Shown here: one piece after another, positions 11,113-24,900 of the stretch | Layout: every line of letters starts with the position of its first letter | Numbering within the stretch: the first letter of the stretch is position 1 | Source of the DNA: Jaapia argillacea MUCL 33604 | Taxonomy: Eukaryota; Basidiomycota; Agaricomycetes; Jaapiales; Jaapiaceae | Direction of reading: 5' to 3' | DNA length: 64,000 nt | Assembly: GCA_000697665.1 (NCBI GenBank) | Contig: KL197745.1 | Location: 106,442 to 170,441, forward strand | The notes under the pieces: model-generated | The model's database searches: none | What the model was told of the DNA's origin: nothing | The model's input: the letters and a program-made list of their open reading frames with translations, nothing else | Translations under genes and position numbers: made by a program

Positions 11113-13324
11113 AGCTTCTCTGGACCTTGATGGTTAGACGTAGATTACCGGTAGACTAAGGTTCCGGTTTTCTGTACCTCAGGCTTGTTGTATTGTTCTC
11201 ATATTCTTCGCAATGTTACACGCATACTTTCGACATTCATTCACATTTTGAGGCAGAATTTCGAGTCAGATACCATGAGGTCGTGCCCGAAATATCTCAT
11301 GCCTTCTCCCGCACAGAGAGGTTCACGAATGGACATGTTCGTCTGGGAGCAGAAAGGAAGCGAAATATATCCGTTGTGACCTGCGGCTACTTACTAGGGC
11401 GCTACTGTATGAGATCACTGAGAACGGCTCGCGGGTGATGAGGCGAACCAATCAATCCAGGGGCACCATCCTATGGGATTATTGCATTTCTTCATATAAA
11501 TCCGGGGGTAACATTGATCCCCTCAAGCCTGATGGCGAGAGTCCGTGAAGTTTTACGTTGTCCCAGCGAGTTGGGAGAACATTAGGTAGTGAAACCAGGG
11601 GCCTGAGGTCTACAAGTCGCCGTCGCTGATCGCATGACCACCAACAAGAAGATGGGTTCCCAGACACCTCAGAGGGTTGGAATATCCATAATAAACCCAG
11701 GAGAAAGGACGTAATAGAGCGAGGCATCGGCGAAAAAGTGAGGCACTCGTCCCAGGCTCTGAGAGGGACCAGTGTAACCAACAGCGATAAAATGATGCTT
11801 CACATGGAAAGGGTCCCCTCGAGGCATCGGGAGGATCCACCCTGCATATTGAAGTTCTTGTATAATCGGCGAGGTTTTACCGTTCAAATATTCTCTTCTA
11901 TGCCTTCTGGGGGCATGGTGGAGAAGTTGAATTCGATTGGAAGTGGGCGAGAAATCGAATACCCATGACGGGTGTGGTTATGTCGTGCAATGCGGAAAGT
12001 TGAGGGAAAGGCACACTCCGGCTGCCGGTCGTGGATGGGTTCGGGCTGCCAATCCGTTATCCAGCTACATGACAGCCGACGGAGCGATACTCCATTGAAA
12101 TATGATCAAGGGGACTGTTGCAGACACAGGAGCGCTCGGGTTAGCGAGTAGCCGATGGAAGATTTGATGACCTCACCTCGTCGCAGGCCTGTGGGCACAG
12201 AAGAGGTCTGAGAAAACGCATGTTGTTCATTCTACCCGGGCATGACGAAGGATGTCCCCCCGATTTGAAACAAGAATCATCGATTCTTGTGGGGCTCGAC
12301 GAATCAGCCTAGCCTGAGCAGCGTCGGGCGTCCTTTGGAGCCGCCAGAGGCTAGGGTTGATTCGGAATGTCATTATCGTCCGTCCTGGATGGAGTTTACT
12401 GAGACAACCTTGCGATAAGCGACGATAGTCCAGCTTTTGGTGGCAGAAGGTAGTCAAAGAAAGTGGACACACATGATTAGGGGCGATGAGAATTAGTCCG
12501 ATGTGGATCGTTTGGCAATCATTCAAGATACCATGAGTCGAGATGCAAGCGCCTCGAGGCGAGTAAAAGCGGCTCCACCGCGATCATTGGGTAGAAATCC
12601 AAGTCGTTACGAGAACAGTCGGCGCAGGTCATCCCGAATATGCCACGGACAGGGGTCTCTCGCACAACGAGGCAGACGAATTCAGGACAATCCCAACGCG
12701 AGGCGCAACGGACACAGACGAAGAACGTTACGACACTACGCGTGTTGTGCAGTTGTACGATTTTTCCTGGTAATTTGAGCGGCTAGCCTGGCTTTACGGC
12801 ACTCCCTGCATGATACGCATCGCTGGCATCGTATTTCGGCTCGGAAATGCGAACAAACACACATCAAACTCCCGAAAGGATTGCAAAATACAGGAGATGA
12901 CGATAATCATGGGATCCCTGTTTCTGTGTTTGTCAACTTGAAGGTTCGATCTCCCAAGGACTATCAATATGTAGCACCTGTGAGTCGACGTCGAGGTGCC
13001 CAAGTTCACAGATGTAAGCTGATTTGGCCGTAACCCAGGAAAAGAGACCGTTGAAATCGAGTTGTTGTGGGTTGGAGAAAAGCCGTGGGACCCAACAAGC
13101 ATATCAGCCGCAGGCAAGAAGACTCAAAGTCTAATTGCTGCGTTGCCGCCCATACCGTAATGAAAATCGCAGTTCCTGATTTCTCAATCCCCAAGTGCAT
13201 TTCAACAGGTGTAGGTGAATTTCTGATAGAGGGAGGATAGAAAGACATGGGTGAGTACATAGGCGAATCAAAAATTTCCTGTGGCGCGTTCACGCGTGTT
13301 TCATATGCGGAACACCTTCTGCTT
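11113..13324. other. 2.2-kb convergent intergenic region, no gene seen
   Basis: Lies between the 3' ends of the permease (+) and the agmatinase (-). No open frame longer than about 110 codons and none with family-like content. GC and CpG content look like the surrounding genes, so it is not a decayed AT-rich repeat. An isolated TATAAAT near 11495 has no recognisable gene after it. An unrecognised or non-coding gene cannot be excluded. Confidence 0.5.
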
Positions 13325-14982
13325 TTAGTCTACCTTCACCCCCTGAACCTTACCCAGAGGAGTCTTGGCCATGACTCCGAGAACTTCGAAGAGAACCTAC
13401 GAAGAAGGGTTAATGAAATCGATGAGCCGCTGAACATGATAACGTACATCAGCAGCCGCCATGGTGGTGAGCTCTGCGTTGGTGTCGTAAGCGGGGGCTA
13501 CTTCGACAATGTCAGCTGAGACGATGTGGAGGCCATCGAGTCCCCTCAAGATGGTTCGGAGTTCTCGAGTCGACCAGCCACCAGTTTCTGGAGTTCCAGT
13601 GGCTGGAGCAAACGCGGGATCGATGGAGTCAATCTAAAACATAGCTTAAGCGACGTCCCTCATGGGGAAAGGGAGGGGACAAACATCGATAGAAAGGTAT
13701 ACCGGACTATCGCCCACAGTCTCGCGGATCTTCTTGATGATACCGTCCGTACCTGCGGGTAACCCATGATTCAGCGGAGTCGGGTGAATAATTGACCTAA
13801 GAAAACTTACCGATGGTGTCAATCTCGCGGGCTTCGATCCTGTGGAATCCAGACTTGTCGTCGTTTTCATAGTCAGCAGGTCCCGAAAGTGTCGTCCTAA
13901 TGGCGCCGTGCTATATTAAAGGAGAAACTAGGATCATAGAGTTCTAAAGAACGGCCGGAGATTAAAGAAAAATGCACTTGCAATTGAAGATCCGTTTTTG
14001 ATCAAACCCTCTTGGCTCGCCCAATAGAAGTAGGTACCGTGGTTGATAGCGGCCTGGTCAGAGGGAGAACCTCCAAACACAGCGGGCTTCCAAGTATCTG
14101 GCGCGGGGTCAGAACGCCACAGACAAGAGACCACGGGTGTGGGATGACTGACCTAAATGGGAGTCGAAGTGGATAACGGAAATGCTAGAGAAGCAGTTAG
14201 TACTGCCTCACGTTCGGAAAATAGTAGATTCCATTACCTCCCGTAAGCAGAGTAGATGGACCGCAAGATGGGAAGGACAATAGTATGGTCGCCGCCAAGG
14301 GTGATAACTCTCGGATGATGCTTGCCGTCCGCAGAAATAGGTACAAGCGGTTCACCGGTAACGGAATCGTTCCCCAAGGGTGAAAACGTGGGGCGCTGAA
14401 GAAGTTCTTTATGACCGTTCTCAATCTGCTTGATTGCGAACTTGTTGTCGTAAGGGGTCACAGGAATATCACCGCAATCCACGATCTTCAAACCGGAGAG
14501 GAATGGGTTGACGGCCAAGGGAACGTTATATCCTCCGTAGAGCGTGAGGCGTCGAGAACCAGCACGAATACCCGCTGGTCCGAAACGAGCTCCAGGTCGG
14601 TAGGAAGTACCGGTGTCCTTTGTAGCAAGTCGATTACTCTCATAGGAATGGACGAAAATACATCGATCGACTCACAAACGGGGCTCCGATAAATGCGATG
14701 TCGAAAGCGACGTCACGTTCCTTCCCGAGGCATTGGACCCAGGGAAGTTTAGCAAAGGTGGTAATCCCGGAAAAAATCGAATCGGCAGTGACTGCAGCAT
14801 GGTTAGCACAGATATAGGGTGGTTACTGCGGTAGTACCTTCGTTGTCTCCGGGGTACATCGCCTGGTACGGGAACTTGACATAGTCAAGCGGCATCTGGT
14901 TCTCGTGGTCATGATCATGCTCATGGGCAAGAACAGCAACCACGAGAGCGCATAAGGACGCGGCAGAAAGGATCAACTTCAT
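13325..14982 (-). CDS. secreted agmatinase-like ureohydrolase (arginase family)
   Basis: Predicted Mn-dependent hydrolase of agmatine or a related guanidino compound to urea plus amine. The ATG is at 14982-14980 and the TAA stop at 13327-13325. Residues 1-19 (MKLILSAASLCALVVAVLA) are a clear signal peptide followed by HEHDHDHEN. Landmarks: [37 protein letters not shown], metal-binding GGDHT, HFDSHLDT, then SIDVD-SIDPAFAPATGTPE-GGWS with the paired Asp ligands split by an intron. All expected metal ligands (His; Asp-His-Asp; Asp, Asp) are visible. Mature C-terminus ends GKVQGVKVD. The family is often cytosolic; this copy is built for export. It is convergent with the permease and divergent from the MATE gene. 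Confidence 0.88.
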
Positions 14983-15510
14983 GGCAGAGGTTGGGAAAGA
15001 ACGGTATGAATGAACCGGACGAATGTGAGGGATTAAATACCTTTTTCCATGGGTAAGCAGAATGGAATTTGAAGCGGAAGTCAGGCGGGTGTACGTACTT
15101 TGGACAGGAAAGCTTGTGCTCATGACCACGCTCTGTTCGAGATAACGGCAGAGGTCAAGTCGGCAAAACGTTTGCATGGATTCATTGGCCGTTTATGAGC
15201 CTTCGTCTGCCTCGAGGCGATCGACTCGGACTCCACGGGTCGGTAGTGTTATCAGAAGAAAACCCTGGACAAGGGAGAGCTGTGACGCAAGGCCAGTGGC
15301 AAGGCCTGCAATTGTCCATTCCAAGATAAATTTATCGATTGCGTGCTAACGATAAGCGCACGCACCAGTGTCACTCCCTTTCCCGAAAGTTGGCGATGGG
15401 TTTTCAGGAAGAAGTGGTGGACCGAGACCTGAAAAAGATTATAAGGGGGATCGCGTAAGAGTGTGGAGAGCATCTAAACTGCCCCACCCCCTCGAGCAGC
15501 AAAAGATATT
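14983..15510. other. divergent promoter region
   Basis: About 530 bases between the start codons of the agmatinase (-) and MATE (+) genes. No coding content seen; it must carry both promoters. Confidence 0.6.
15033..15039 (-). promoter_or_regulatory. possible TATA-like box of agmatinase
   Basis: TATTTAA on the minus strand, about 50 bases before the agmatinase ATG. Position is reasonable, sequence is weak. Confidence 0.3.
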
Positions 15511-17644
15511 ATGCCTTCATTTTCTGGAGTCGACGAGACTGAACCACTCTTACGCAAAGGACCTGGCACCGAGACACCAACGACAGACAGCGATTCAACC
15601 GTCGTCGATGCTTCTGCTCAGGTAAACCCATTACCTCACACGGCAAGCGAGACCCGAGGCGATGGGAAGGCTACCCTTTTTATTTCGTTGTTGACAGATT
15701 CAGTCCCAGGTATGTTAGCCATCCATGTCTTCGAAAAAGCCTGAATCCTGATGGAAGATCACAGTAATTCTCTCGTACACCCTCCAAAACTCCATCCAAA
15801 CGGCCTCCATCGTCATCGCTGGCCGTTTGGGCGCAGATGAACTCTCCATCGCGGCGTTTTCGTCCATGTTGGCCTTTGTAACTGGCTAGTACTCTGCCCA
15901 TTGCTTTCTCACTTGAGGCCCGTATGATCCCACAATGCGACACTTTTTATAGGGTGGATCGTGGCTCTCGGAGGTACGACCGCACTGGACACCTTTGGTT
16001 CGCAAGCTTTTACTGGAGGATCAAGACCATCGGACCTCTCAATTCACTTTCAGCGATGTCTTGTCCTCCTCTGGGCTTTACTGCTCCCTGTTTGTGTGAT
16101 GTGGTTTTGGATGGAGCCGATTCTCCTCGGTTTGGGTCAAGATGACTTCCTCGCCAAGGGTGTACAAAAGTTTTTGCGAGTTTTGATCTGGGGTGCGCCG
16201 GGATATGTGGGATTTGAGAGTTTGAAGAAATACTTGCAATGTCAAGGTTCGTCCATGCTCGCTTTCACCTTGAGAAAAGTGTTGAGATCGTTCGTAGGAA
16301 TTATGAGCGCATCGACGATAGTCCTCTTGATCGTGTCTCCAATCAATATCGCGATCAACATCGCTCTCATCCATTATACTTCGCTGGGCCTCCTCGGTTC
16401 ACCCATCGCCTTATCAATCACCTACTGGTTATTATTCTTCGGCCTCATCATTTTCGCCTATTTCTCGCCCGCCCATAAACGCAACGAAACATGGGGAGGG
16501 TTTCAAGCCCGGGCCGTATTCGACCTGGCGAGCTGTGTTGATTTCTTCAAACTTGCGCTGCCAGGGATACTGATGGTGGGGACTGAATGGTTAGTCGAGT
16601 TTTTTGGAACTTTTGTTCTTTCGATCTCAATGATTGATTACAGGGCTGCTTTTGAGATTGTTGCGTTGGCAGCTGGCCGACTAGGCCCTATTCCCCTCGC
16701 CGCTCAGTCTGTGATCATGACGACAGATCAAAGTGTGTCCTTACTCGTGTTAAGCTAGTCATTGCTTCTCACCTTTGAAATCGCAGTTCTTAATACGATC
16801 CCCTTTGGAATTGGTGAGTCAGTCGCCTGCGCCTCTCAACTCACTTGCTCAAATACTAGGACAGGCGTGGCTGCTTCCACTCGTGTCGGGAATGCTATTG
16901 GCTCTCGATCGGCTTCTGCAGCCAAGCACGCCGCTCATGCGTCGGCCTTCTTGAGCGTTGTCGTAGGACTCGCCGTCATGGTCGTCATGATCGCCACGAA
17001 AGATGTAGGTGTCTTGCCTCAAGTAATCCATCAATTAACCCTAACTGCTTGCCTGCCAGGTCTTTGGATACATCTTCAGTGACGACGTAAACGTCGTCCA
17101 CCTCGTTAGTAAAGTCATGCCTTTAGTGGCATCCTTCCAGGTAAGTTCAACACAGCCTTCGCTATCTCTGTCTGGATCACTCATCGATAACACAATGCAG
17201 GTCGCAGACGGTTTAGCCGGATCTTGCGGCGGTGTACTCCGTGGTCAAGGTACGTTTCTATCTTTGTTGCTCGGCGCCAGAATTGTACCGACATTCAGTG
17301 CACTTACGTTCTTGATGATCAACTAGGCAGACAGCATCTCGGAGCTTTGTTCAATATCGTTGCCTACTACGTACTCGCGCTGCCAATGGGTATCACTCTG
17401 GCCTTTCGCACGCAACTCGGGCTTCAGGGGTTATGGATAGGTAGGGTCATCCGTCTCTGTCTTCTCTGGAAAGAAATCAGAACTGATATCTCCGTGGATA
17501 CCAGGCCAGGTTGTTGCGTTATTCATAGTTGGTCTCGGGGAATATGGTGTGGTTTGGTTGGGAACTGATTGGGATCGAGAGATTCAGAAGGGGATCAAGA
17601 GGAATTACCAGGAGGCGAAACGTCGTGCCTTGCTGGTGGGCTGA
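15511..17644 (+). CDS. MATE family efflux transporter
   Basis: Integral membrane antiporter of the multidrug and toxic compound extrusion family, exporting small organic compounds in exchange for protons or cations. The ATG at 15511 gives [19 protein letters not shown], whose acidic dileucine-like ETEPLL is typical of vacuolar or endosomal members. Family landmarks: [74 protein letters not shown], the second half [24 protein letters not shown] with [26 protein letters not shown], and [23 protein letters not shown]. Two pseudo-symmetric halves are evident, as expected for 12 membrane segments. The C-terminus is a short basic tail, [10 protein letters not shown]. Stop TGA at 17642-17644. Confidence 0.88.
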
Positions 17645-17889
17645 AGAACAAAAGACAGGGATCTGAAGTACACTATCCTCCTATGCCCAGTAATCCATAT
17701 CTTCCAGAATCGTTTGTCGTTACCTACGTCCTAACAACGGATACTTCTCCTCGAGGCTCGGAATGGGCTCCAGATACCAAGGCGATGAACAACGTTCGCA
17801 CGGGTGCTAATTCATGATCGCCGCAAAAGGCCGATAGCTTTATATAACCCACTGCACATTCATCCCCTCCTAGGTCAGTAATCTTGGCT

Positions 17890-20800
17890 ATGGCGTCCTT
17901 CATCAAGAGAGCTGTCGAGCGCATCCCAGAGGGTCTCCAACACGCACAAGCCTCTATCGAAGGTGAGTTATGCTGCGAGTCTGGTAGTGATTGATTATTG
18001 AGATAGACTTTAGGGTTGTTGAATCCCGATCGTAAGATCTCATCTTCGAAAGGGGTCCGAACTGCGAGTTGATTAGTGGAACGTAGGTCGACACGACGAT
18101 CCAGCTGAGAAGGCGCAAGATGCTATTCGCGCAGAGATCATGGCTAGTCACAGGTTCGGGAGTTTTGCTGATCAGAGGCAGGATAATTATGTGAAATGGT
18201 GTGTTTTGATTTTGTTTTCAAACGACGCGGGTGGTAACGTTGTCTAAAGGCATATTGACGGACATGACTATATGTATGCCCTCTCTGAGATGTTGGAGAG
18301 TGCGACGGAGACGATATTCATCCTGGTAAGTCACTTTCATCCACGCTGCACAAGCTTGGCAACCGCCTACCCCTATCGTTGACTTGACCGACTTGTTGCC
18401 ATTTTCACTGGCTCACCTCGGATCGTCACTTAACTTTTTTCTAGGATTGGTGGCTCACTCCGGAGTTGTATCTTCGCCGTCCGCCCGCGTATAATCCCGA
18501 CTGGAGGTTAGACAGAGTCTTGAAGCGTAAGGCTGAGCAGGGTGTTAAGATCTATGTCGTCGTCTACAAAGAGGTTCGTCGGTTTGATTCATCATGGAAA
18601 CCGCTCATTTGACGTTTTCATCCATCCCTAGGTCACTCAGCTCATGACGATGAGCTCTTCTCATACCAAGAAGGCATTGGAAGCACTTCACCCCAATATT
18701 GCCTGTATGCGACATCCTGATCACATTGGTTCTAAAGGTCAGCGCCCCTCTCCCATTGGCATGTAGTTCCCAGCTGAACAAGCGTTGATCAGATGACGTC
18801 GAGTTTTGGTCTCACCACGAGAAGGTCGGTCACTGACTTCCCCGGCACGGTAGCATATATTCACCCTCCCCACTCAGGTCGTAGTGGTTGATAATCACCG
18901 AGCCTGCATTGGTGGCCTTGACCTCTGCTTTGGTCGTTGGGACACGCACACGCATCCTCTCGCCGACGTTCACCCCACTGATTTTTCCCTAACACTCTTC
19001 CCCGGTCAAGACTACAACAATGCGAGGATCTTGGATTTCCAGAATGTCCACGCCTTTGCAAGCAATACGATCAGTATCTTGGAGAGTGCTCGGATGCCAT
19101 GGCATGATGTCAGCTTCCCTCTTCCCTCTTCCATTTTGATTGGCTCATAACTGACTCTCATACCTACATAGGTCCATATGACTTTGCAAGGTCCTGCTGT
19201 GCTCGACATCGTGCAGCACTTCACGGAAAGGTGGAATGAGATCAAGAAGCGCAAGGTGAGTTTATATCTCTGAGTAATCTCCCCCTTCGCTAAAGATATG
19301 TCGATTCCAGTACCGGACTGATGAGTATGGTATACATCTGTGGGGTCGTAATATACTAAACATACCCCCTTCCAGCCGTTATGACTGGCTCGCTACTCCT
19401 CATAATACATTCCTCGTACCGGAGGACCCTGATGTTGCCCGTAAGTTACCTATAATGCAGATTTCTCCTTGAAATCTCACGGCTATAATAGGTCGTCGGC
19501 ACCACGAGCACTGGCACGAAATGGAGCGTCGCTTCAAGGAGAAACTTCACCTTGACGAGGACGACGACAACGAACGGGAAGGACGTCACCACCACTACCG
19601 ACCCGCTTATGCCTCCCCTGATGGCGGCTCTTGCAGAGTTCAGGTTGTCCGGAGTGTCTGTGATTGGAGTCATGGAGTCTTAACGGAACATAGTATTCAG
19701 AATGCTTGTGAGTCGGTCTTGCATGCGCCAGGCTTTCATCGTTTCCTCACTCCAATATGAAGATTGCCAGTTGATTCGAGAAGCTAATCACTACATCTAC
19801 ATCGGTATGTTTTGATCTTGTTCTATTCGCTCAGAGTCATCATAAGCATTTGTCTCGCAGAGAATCAATTCTTGTGAGTGTCTTTAGAACTTTTTCTCGA
19901 CGGGAGATCTGATTCTTGGGCAGTATTTCTAACACTGGAAACGAGGGTCCTGTCAAGAATAAGATCGCACAAGCTCTTGTGGAGCGTATTCTTGAAGCTG
20001 CTGCCGACGGGAAGAAGTTCAAGGTGATTCTCAAAGTATCTTTGCCACCCACTACATTTTCTCATGTCATGCTTCAGGTCGTCGTCGTCATCCCAGAACT
20101 TCCAGGGTTCGCCGGAGATGTGAAAGCTGCTAGTGATGTGCGGACGATTATGGCCGCTCAGTACCGTACAATCAATCGCGGCGGGCATAGCATATACGAG
20201 TTGATCCGCAAGGCGGGATACGATCCGTATGTTTTTCTTTTAACCTTACCCTCTGTCACCTTTACCCACGTAACGATACACTATTAGGATGGACTATATT
20301 CGTTTCTACCATCTCCGAGCATACGATAGGATGAATGCGCCAATGGGTGAGGACCCCCTTGTTCTGCCTCTCATCCGTTGAGCTAATCAACAAGTTTAGG
20401 GACATTTATCCACTTGATGGAACAGCGTAGCGGCGTCAAATTCTTCCAAGCACAAGTTGCCCTGGCACGCCAGATTGTCGGGGATGCTACCGATGGTTTC
20501 ACGGCTCAGAAGGACGTGACGATTCAAATCCCTCTCGAGACTTCCGAGGCGATCACCATCACCTCGGGGAAGACAGCGATCAAGTCCGAAACCGTTCCAT
20601 TGCCACAGAGTGAGGAGGAGGCGAAACGTGTCATCGAAAAATTCCAGAGTGGAGCTGCAGGGCTTCGATTGGATGACGCTGTTAACGATAATGTGGCGCA
20701 GCATATGTTGTGTGAAAGGACTACCTTACAACAGGAGGTCTGGTTGGGTAGCGAGGAAGAAGAGAGGAATTGGTATGTTTATTTTCCTCCCCATGCTCCC

Positions 20801-21744
20801 GATTGTGTTCTCAATCCTTTGCAGCTATGTATCTGAGCTCCTCTACATTCACACCAAACTCATGATTGTGGACGATAAGAGGGTGATTGTAAGTATTCTA
20901 TTTGTACAACAAGTGCATGATCTAACCAGTTGTCATAGATGGGCTCTGCTAATCTCAACGACAGGAGTCAGCGGGTGCGTATCTATGGTTATTGAAGGAT
21001 TGCTCAATACTGATATTCACCGTAGGGCGATGGGGACTCTGAAATCGCTCTGGTTGTAGAAGACGATGACATGATCCGGAGCACTATGGATGGCCATCCA
21101 TTTATGGTCTCCCGTTTCGCATCGTCTCTCCGCCGGAAACTCTACAGAGGTAATGTCAATTGAAATTCAAACGTTCCAACCCGTTGCTAACCTCTATGCA
21201 GAACACCTTGGTCTGATCAAGCCACAATACTGCGAAGACCGCGACGAGGAAGTGACGTCCTTCATGAAACCTGCCCCTTATCCGAATGAAGATGAAACCA
21301 CTCTTCAAGAAGATGCCCGTGTTGCTGATCCGCTCTCCGATTACACCACCAACCTCTGGAATCAAACAGCGAAAACGAACCGCGAAGTCTTCACTGAAAT
21401 CTTCCGCCCAGTTCCAACAAATCTCGTCCGAAGCTGGAGTTCTTATCCAGTGAGTTTGTCAGCTGCGTCCTAGGATTCTGCAGTCTCATTTTATTGTGTA
21501 GATCTATGTCCCTCATGTGAAGACTGGTCACGTTGCCCCCGAAATCCCACTGGCTCGCGTCAAGACTCAGCTTGATAAAGTCAAGGGCGCTCTCGTTGAA
21601 ATGCCGATGGTCAGTTGCTGCGACTGAGATACCAACCTCCCTTACTCACGAATTTCTCAGGATTTCTTGGCTGATGAGACGGAGTTCCTCTTGGGTCCAG
21701 CGGAATGGAACTCGCTCAATCCAACCCTCCCAACGTACCTCTAA
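17890..21744 (+). CDS. phospholipase D (two HKD motifs)
   Basis: Hydrolyses phosphatidylcholine-type lipids to phosphatidic acid at membranes. The ATG at 17890 gives [24 protein letters not shown]. There is no room for the PX and PH domains of the long Spo14/PLD1 class, so this is a short fungal PLD. Landmarks: [41 protein letters not shown], first catalytic motif HHEKVVVVDN followed by [24 protein letters not shown], a histidine/acid-rich loop, [19 protein letters not shown], and the second catalytic motif [24 protein letters not shown]. Both HxKxxxxD motifs are intact. Each half is cut by short introns; the first HKD motif is split by one after HHEK. The C-terminus, [21 protein letters not shown], is family-like. 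Confidence 0.9.
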
Positions 21745-21987
21745 TAAGAGATTATGCTGTTCGCATTTCCGGATAGAAGGGGCTGAGTATGTCTGTAAGA
21801 TGAATTGCACGAACGATGCGAGTGACATGGACAGAAGGATATGGTGTCTATATATGTAACATAAATCAATTGCAGTTATGTAGTATGTTGTCGATGCAGG
21901 GTGGCTAGCTAGAGGATCGGGTGAAATGTATGGTCGTGGCGGTGGGTAATGTCCAAATGGAAAGAAAAATGCAAATGTAGTCCATGC

Positions 21988-24900
21988 CTACAAACTGAAC
22001 ACGCCGCTCGCTCTGCGGCGTGACTGAATAGGGTGCACGATGAAGATTGATATACCCAACCCGACGGTCAAGCCAATGCCCACGGAAATGAGTTGAAGAG
22101 CCGTCTGGAAGCCAGAGAGGTACGATGTGGACGAAGAGGACCCTGATGTCTGTTGAGAGGCGAATGTGAGGAGTCCCCCATTTCCCAGACCGGATGGCAG
22201 TTGGAATAGAATGCCTGTGATCTGGATGGACAGTATTTAACGAGATGACACCAGAGGATAAGGGATAGGATACGCACCATCACCACAAACGCATTTCCTT
22301 TGAAGAAACGACCATAGACATTGGCGACAAGACCAACGGCAAACGCTCTACAGTATAGTTTGAGTAAATGGACATTTGCTTGCGCGTAGTACTCACCCGA
22401 CTGCTGCACTAATGTCGCTTTGGTTGACGAACTTGGTCCCGGTGAAGTGGTTCGTTACCCATCCGATACAGGCGATGGCCACAAGCAATGGCTGACAAGA
22501 AGTCAGAAAATGGGTCACATCAAAGAAGGCCGTGCAGGGTTCAACTCACCAACTCGCGACGATTCCAAGGTGCCTGGTTTCGAAGACTAAGGAAGAAGGA
22601 GTACATCGGCACCGTCAAGAACGCTACAAATTCCATTAGTCAAACTGGGAATCATTTGAATGGTCGTACTCACCCCACCATAAACTCGGGGTGACTTGCC
22701 ACCAAGGTCCATTAGGATTGTGGGATATCGCACACGAGTAATCCTCCGGCCCTAGAACTCGTTGACCCGTCATAGTTTGATAGATCTCTGCCCCGATTGC
22801 GAGCCCAAAGCCTAAGAAGAGGGAATAGACACATGCATAGCACAACCGAACGGCGCCTGAGGTAATGTTACGAGACGCGAGTTCGAGGGAACCATTCAGG
22901 ACGATGAAACCCTGTGTCGAGCAATGTTAGCATGTAGGTAAATTGATGAGAAAGTCATACAGACGGGTAGTATGAGGACAACGGCCGAAGAAGCAACAGC
23001 AGAGTAACAGAACACGCGTGAGGATGCGAGGGCGGCGGCCAAGAAACTCATCAAAGTTGCCACTGTGATTCTGGTTGAAGTGATCAGGTTCCCGGCCAAA
23101 TGGAGATAGAGCACGGGAATAGACTGACTCGAAGACGTTACTGTAGAGCTCGTTTCTGACGCTCAATAGCTGGATAGCAACGAGCATTGCACCCATCGGG
23201 AAGACGACAAGGCAATCAATGAAACTTCCGGAGAAACTGACAGAGCAAATCGAGGCGGAACAAAGTCCACCAATCAAGATGAGCTGCCAAGGTTTGTACA
23301 ATGGCTTCCGGCGCATGAGTAGGTCCAATTCCAAGGATGCTTCTTTCACTGAGATTGTGTCATGGATAACCTTAGTAAACAAGAACTCGTCAGTGGGGAT
23401 GCGTAAAGAGTGGCGAGTAAAGCGTTACCTTCCAATACAACCGATATGCCGCAGCCAGCTTATCCAGATCCAACGCACTGCCTTGGCGAATGAACTTGAT
23501 ATTGCTAGTACTTGTCGCAGCGTCGTCGAAGCTAATGAGCATCACGTCCGGCAGGTACATACAGCTGAGTTCAATATCAAGAACTCGCGCAGTCGCCTGG
23601 ATTTGAGCTTGCAGTCGATGAGTGGGGCCGCCAAACATCATCATCGCCCTGGCAAACTTCAGAATGAATTCTTGTCGTTGTATGATCTCTGCGACATGAT
23701 GAGTGATCTGCAAAGCCAATAAGTACTCAACCTAGATCCACGCACAAGCAGGAAGACGGAAGCTCACGTAGACCTCAGCCTTCTTTCTCTTTCTCTTCCT
23801 TTCTTTCTCCCGCCTTCTCTCTTTCTCCTTCTCCTTCTCCTTTTCGTCAACCCCGCGAGCACTCATCGTAGTGCCAGCACTCGCGCCCGTAGCACTTCTC
23901 CACATCGTAGCAGCAAGACCCTTCTCATCTAACCATTCACCACTATCTGATGCCGTCGCAGGTGTACCAGGCGCACTACTTGTCCAGCCATGATGAAGGC
24001 TGAATTTTGGCAAGTCTTTGATGACGTGAGACCACTTCCCACTGTGCCGCTTGATATCAGGATGGTCGGGGTCATGATGATCAACACGATTAAAAGGATC
24101 TGGAGTATGAGGGCGCGAAACGGAATGTTCGCCTGAGGAAGATTGAGAACGAGAAGTGGCGGGGGAGGTGTGGGAAGAGCCGGAATGAGCAGCAGGGAGA
24201 GGTGGAGGTAATGGTAGAGAAGAGACACTGCCGTTATCATGTTCAAAGCGCGATGATTGCGGGTGGAGAAGAGATTTGGGGGCTCGGGGGCGTGAACGAG
24301 TGGGGACTTCGTCTCCTAGTGAATACCTAATCGGCCATCGCAATCAGAGCTTGGATATAAGTACTACGGGTGGAGATTACTGCTTACCTCGACAAGTGAT
24401 ATCCAGGCCGCTTGATATTCGGGGCCAGAGTGCTGTTGGTAGGAGCAGCGGCGCCACTGATGTTCCCGGTACTGGCGATTAACGATCCAATCACACCACC
24501 CGCATTGCGATGCTGAGCCGGACGGGACTCTGGCAATAACTTGGTAAACGGGAGAGGCGCCTTGGATGGTGCCTTGCCCGCTCCGGTAGGAGGACCAGAT
24601 ACAGAAGTGCTGGGAGGTGGAGTCGGACCAGTTGTCACGACGGATGTGGGAGGGTCAACCGGAGGAAGGTCACTCCTCGTCGTGAGATTGACGAGAGCAT
24701 CGACACTTGAGCTTCTACTCAGGATAGAGGGAGGTGTAGACCCGAAATCCAAGGACGAGCGAGCGGGGGTCGAAGCTCCTGACCCTAACCCTGTTTGGTG
24801 ATCGTACAGGGCCAATAGGGCAGAAAGGACACCAGTCCCTAGCTGGGTCGGCGGTGAAGCGGAGTCACGTTGGGCCTCGTGTTCGACATCTCGAGAAAGA

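Noticed and set aside
11113-13324. Possible hidden gene in the 2.2-kb convergent gap
   Set aside because: Only short overlapping frames on both strands; no domain, signal peptide or splice pattern that holds up.
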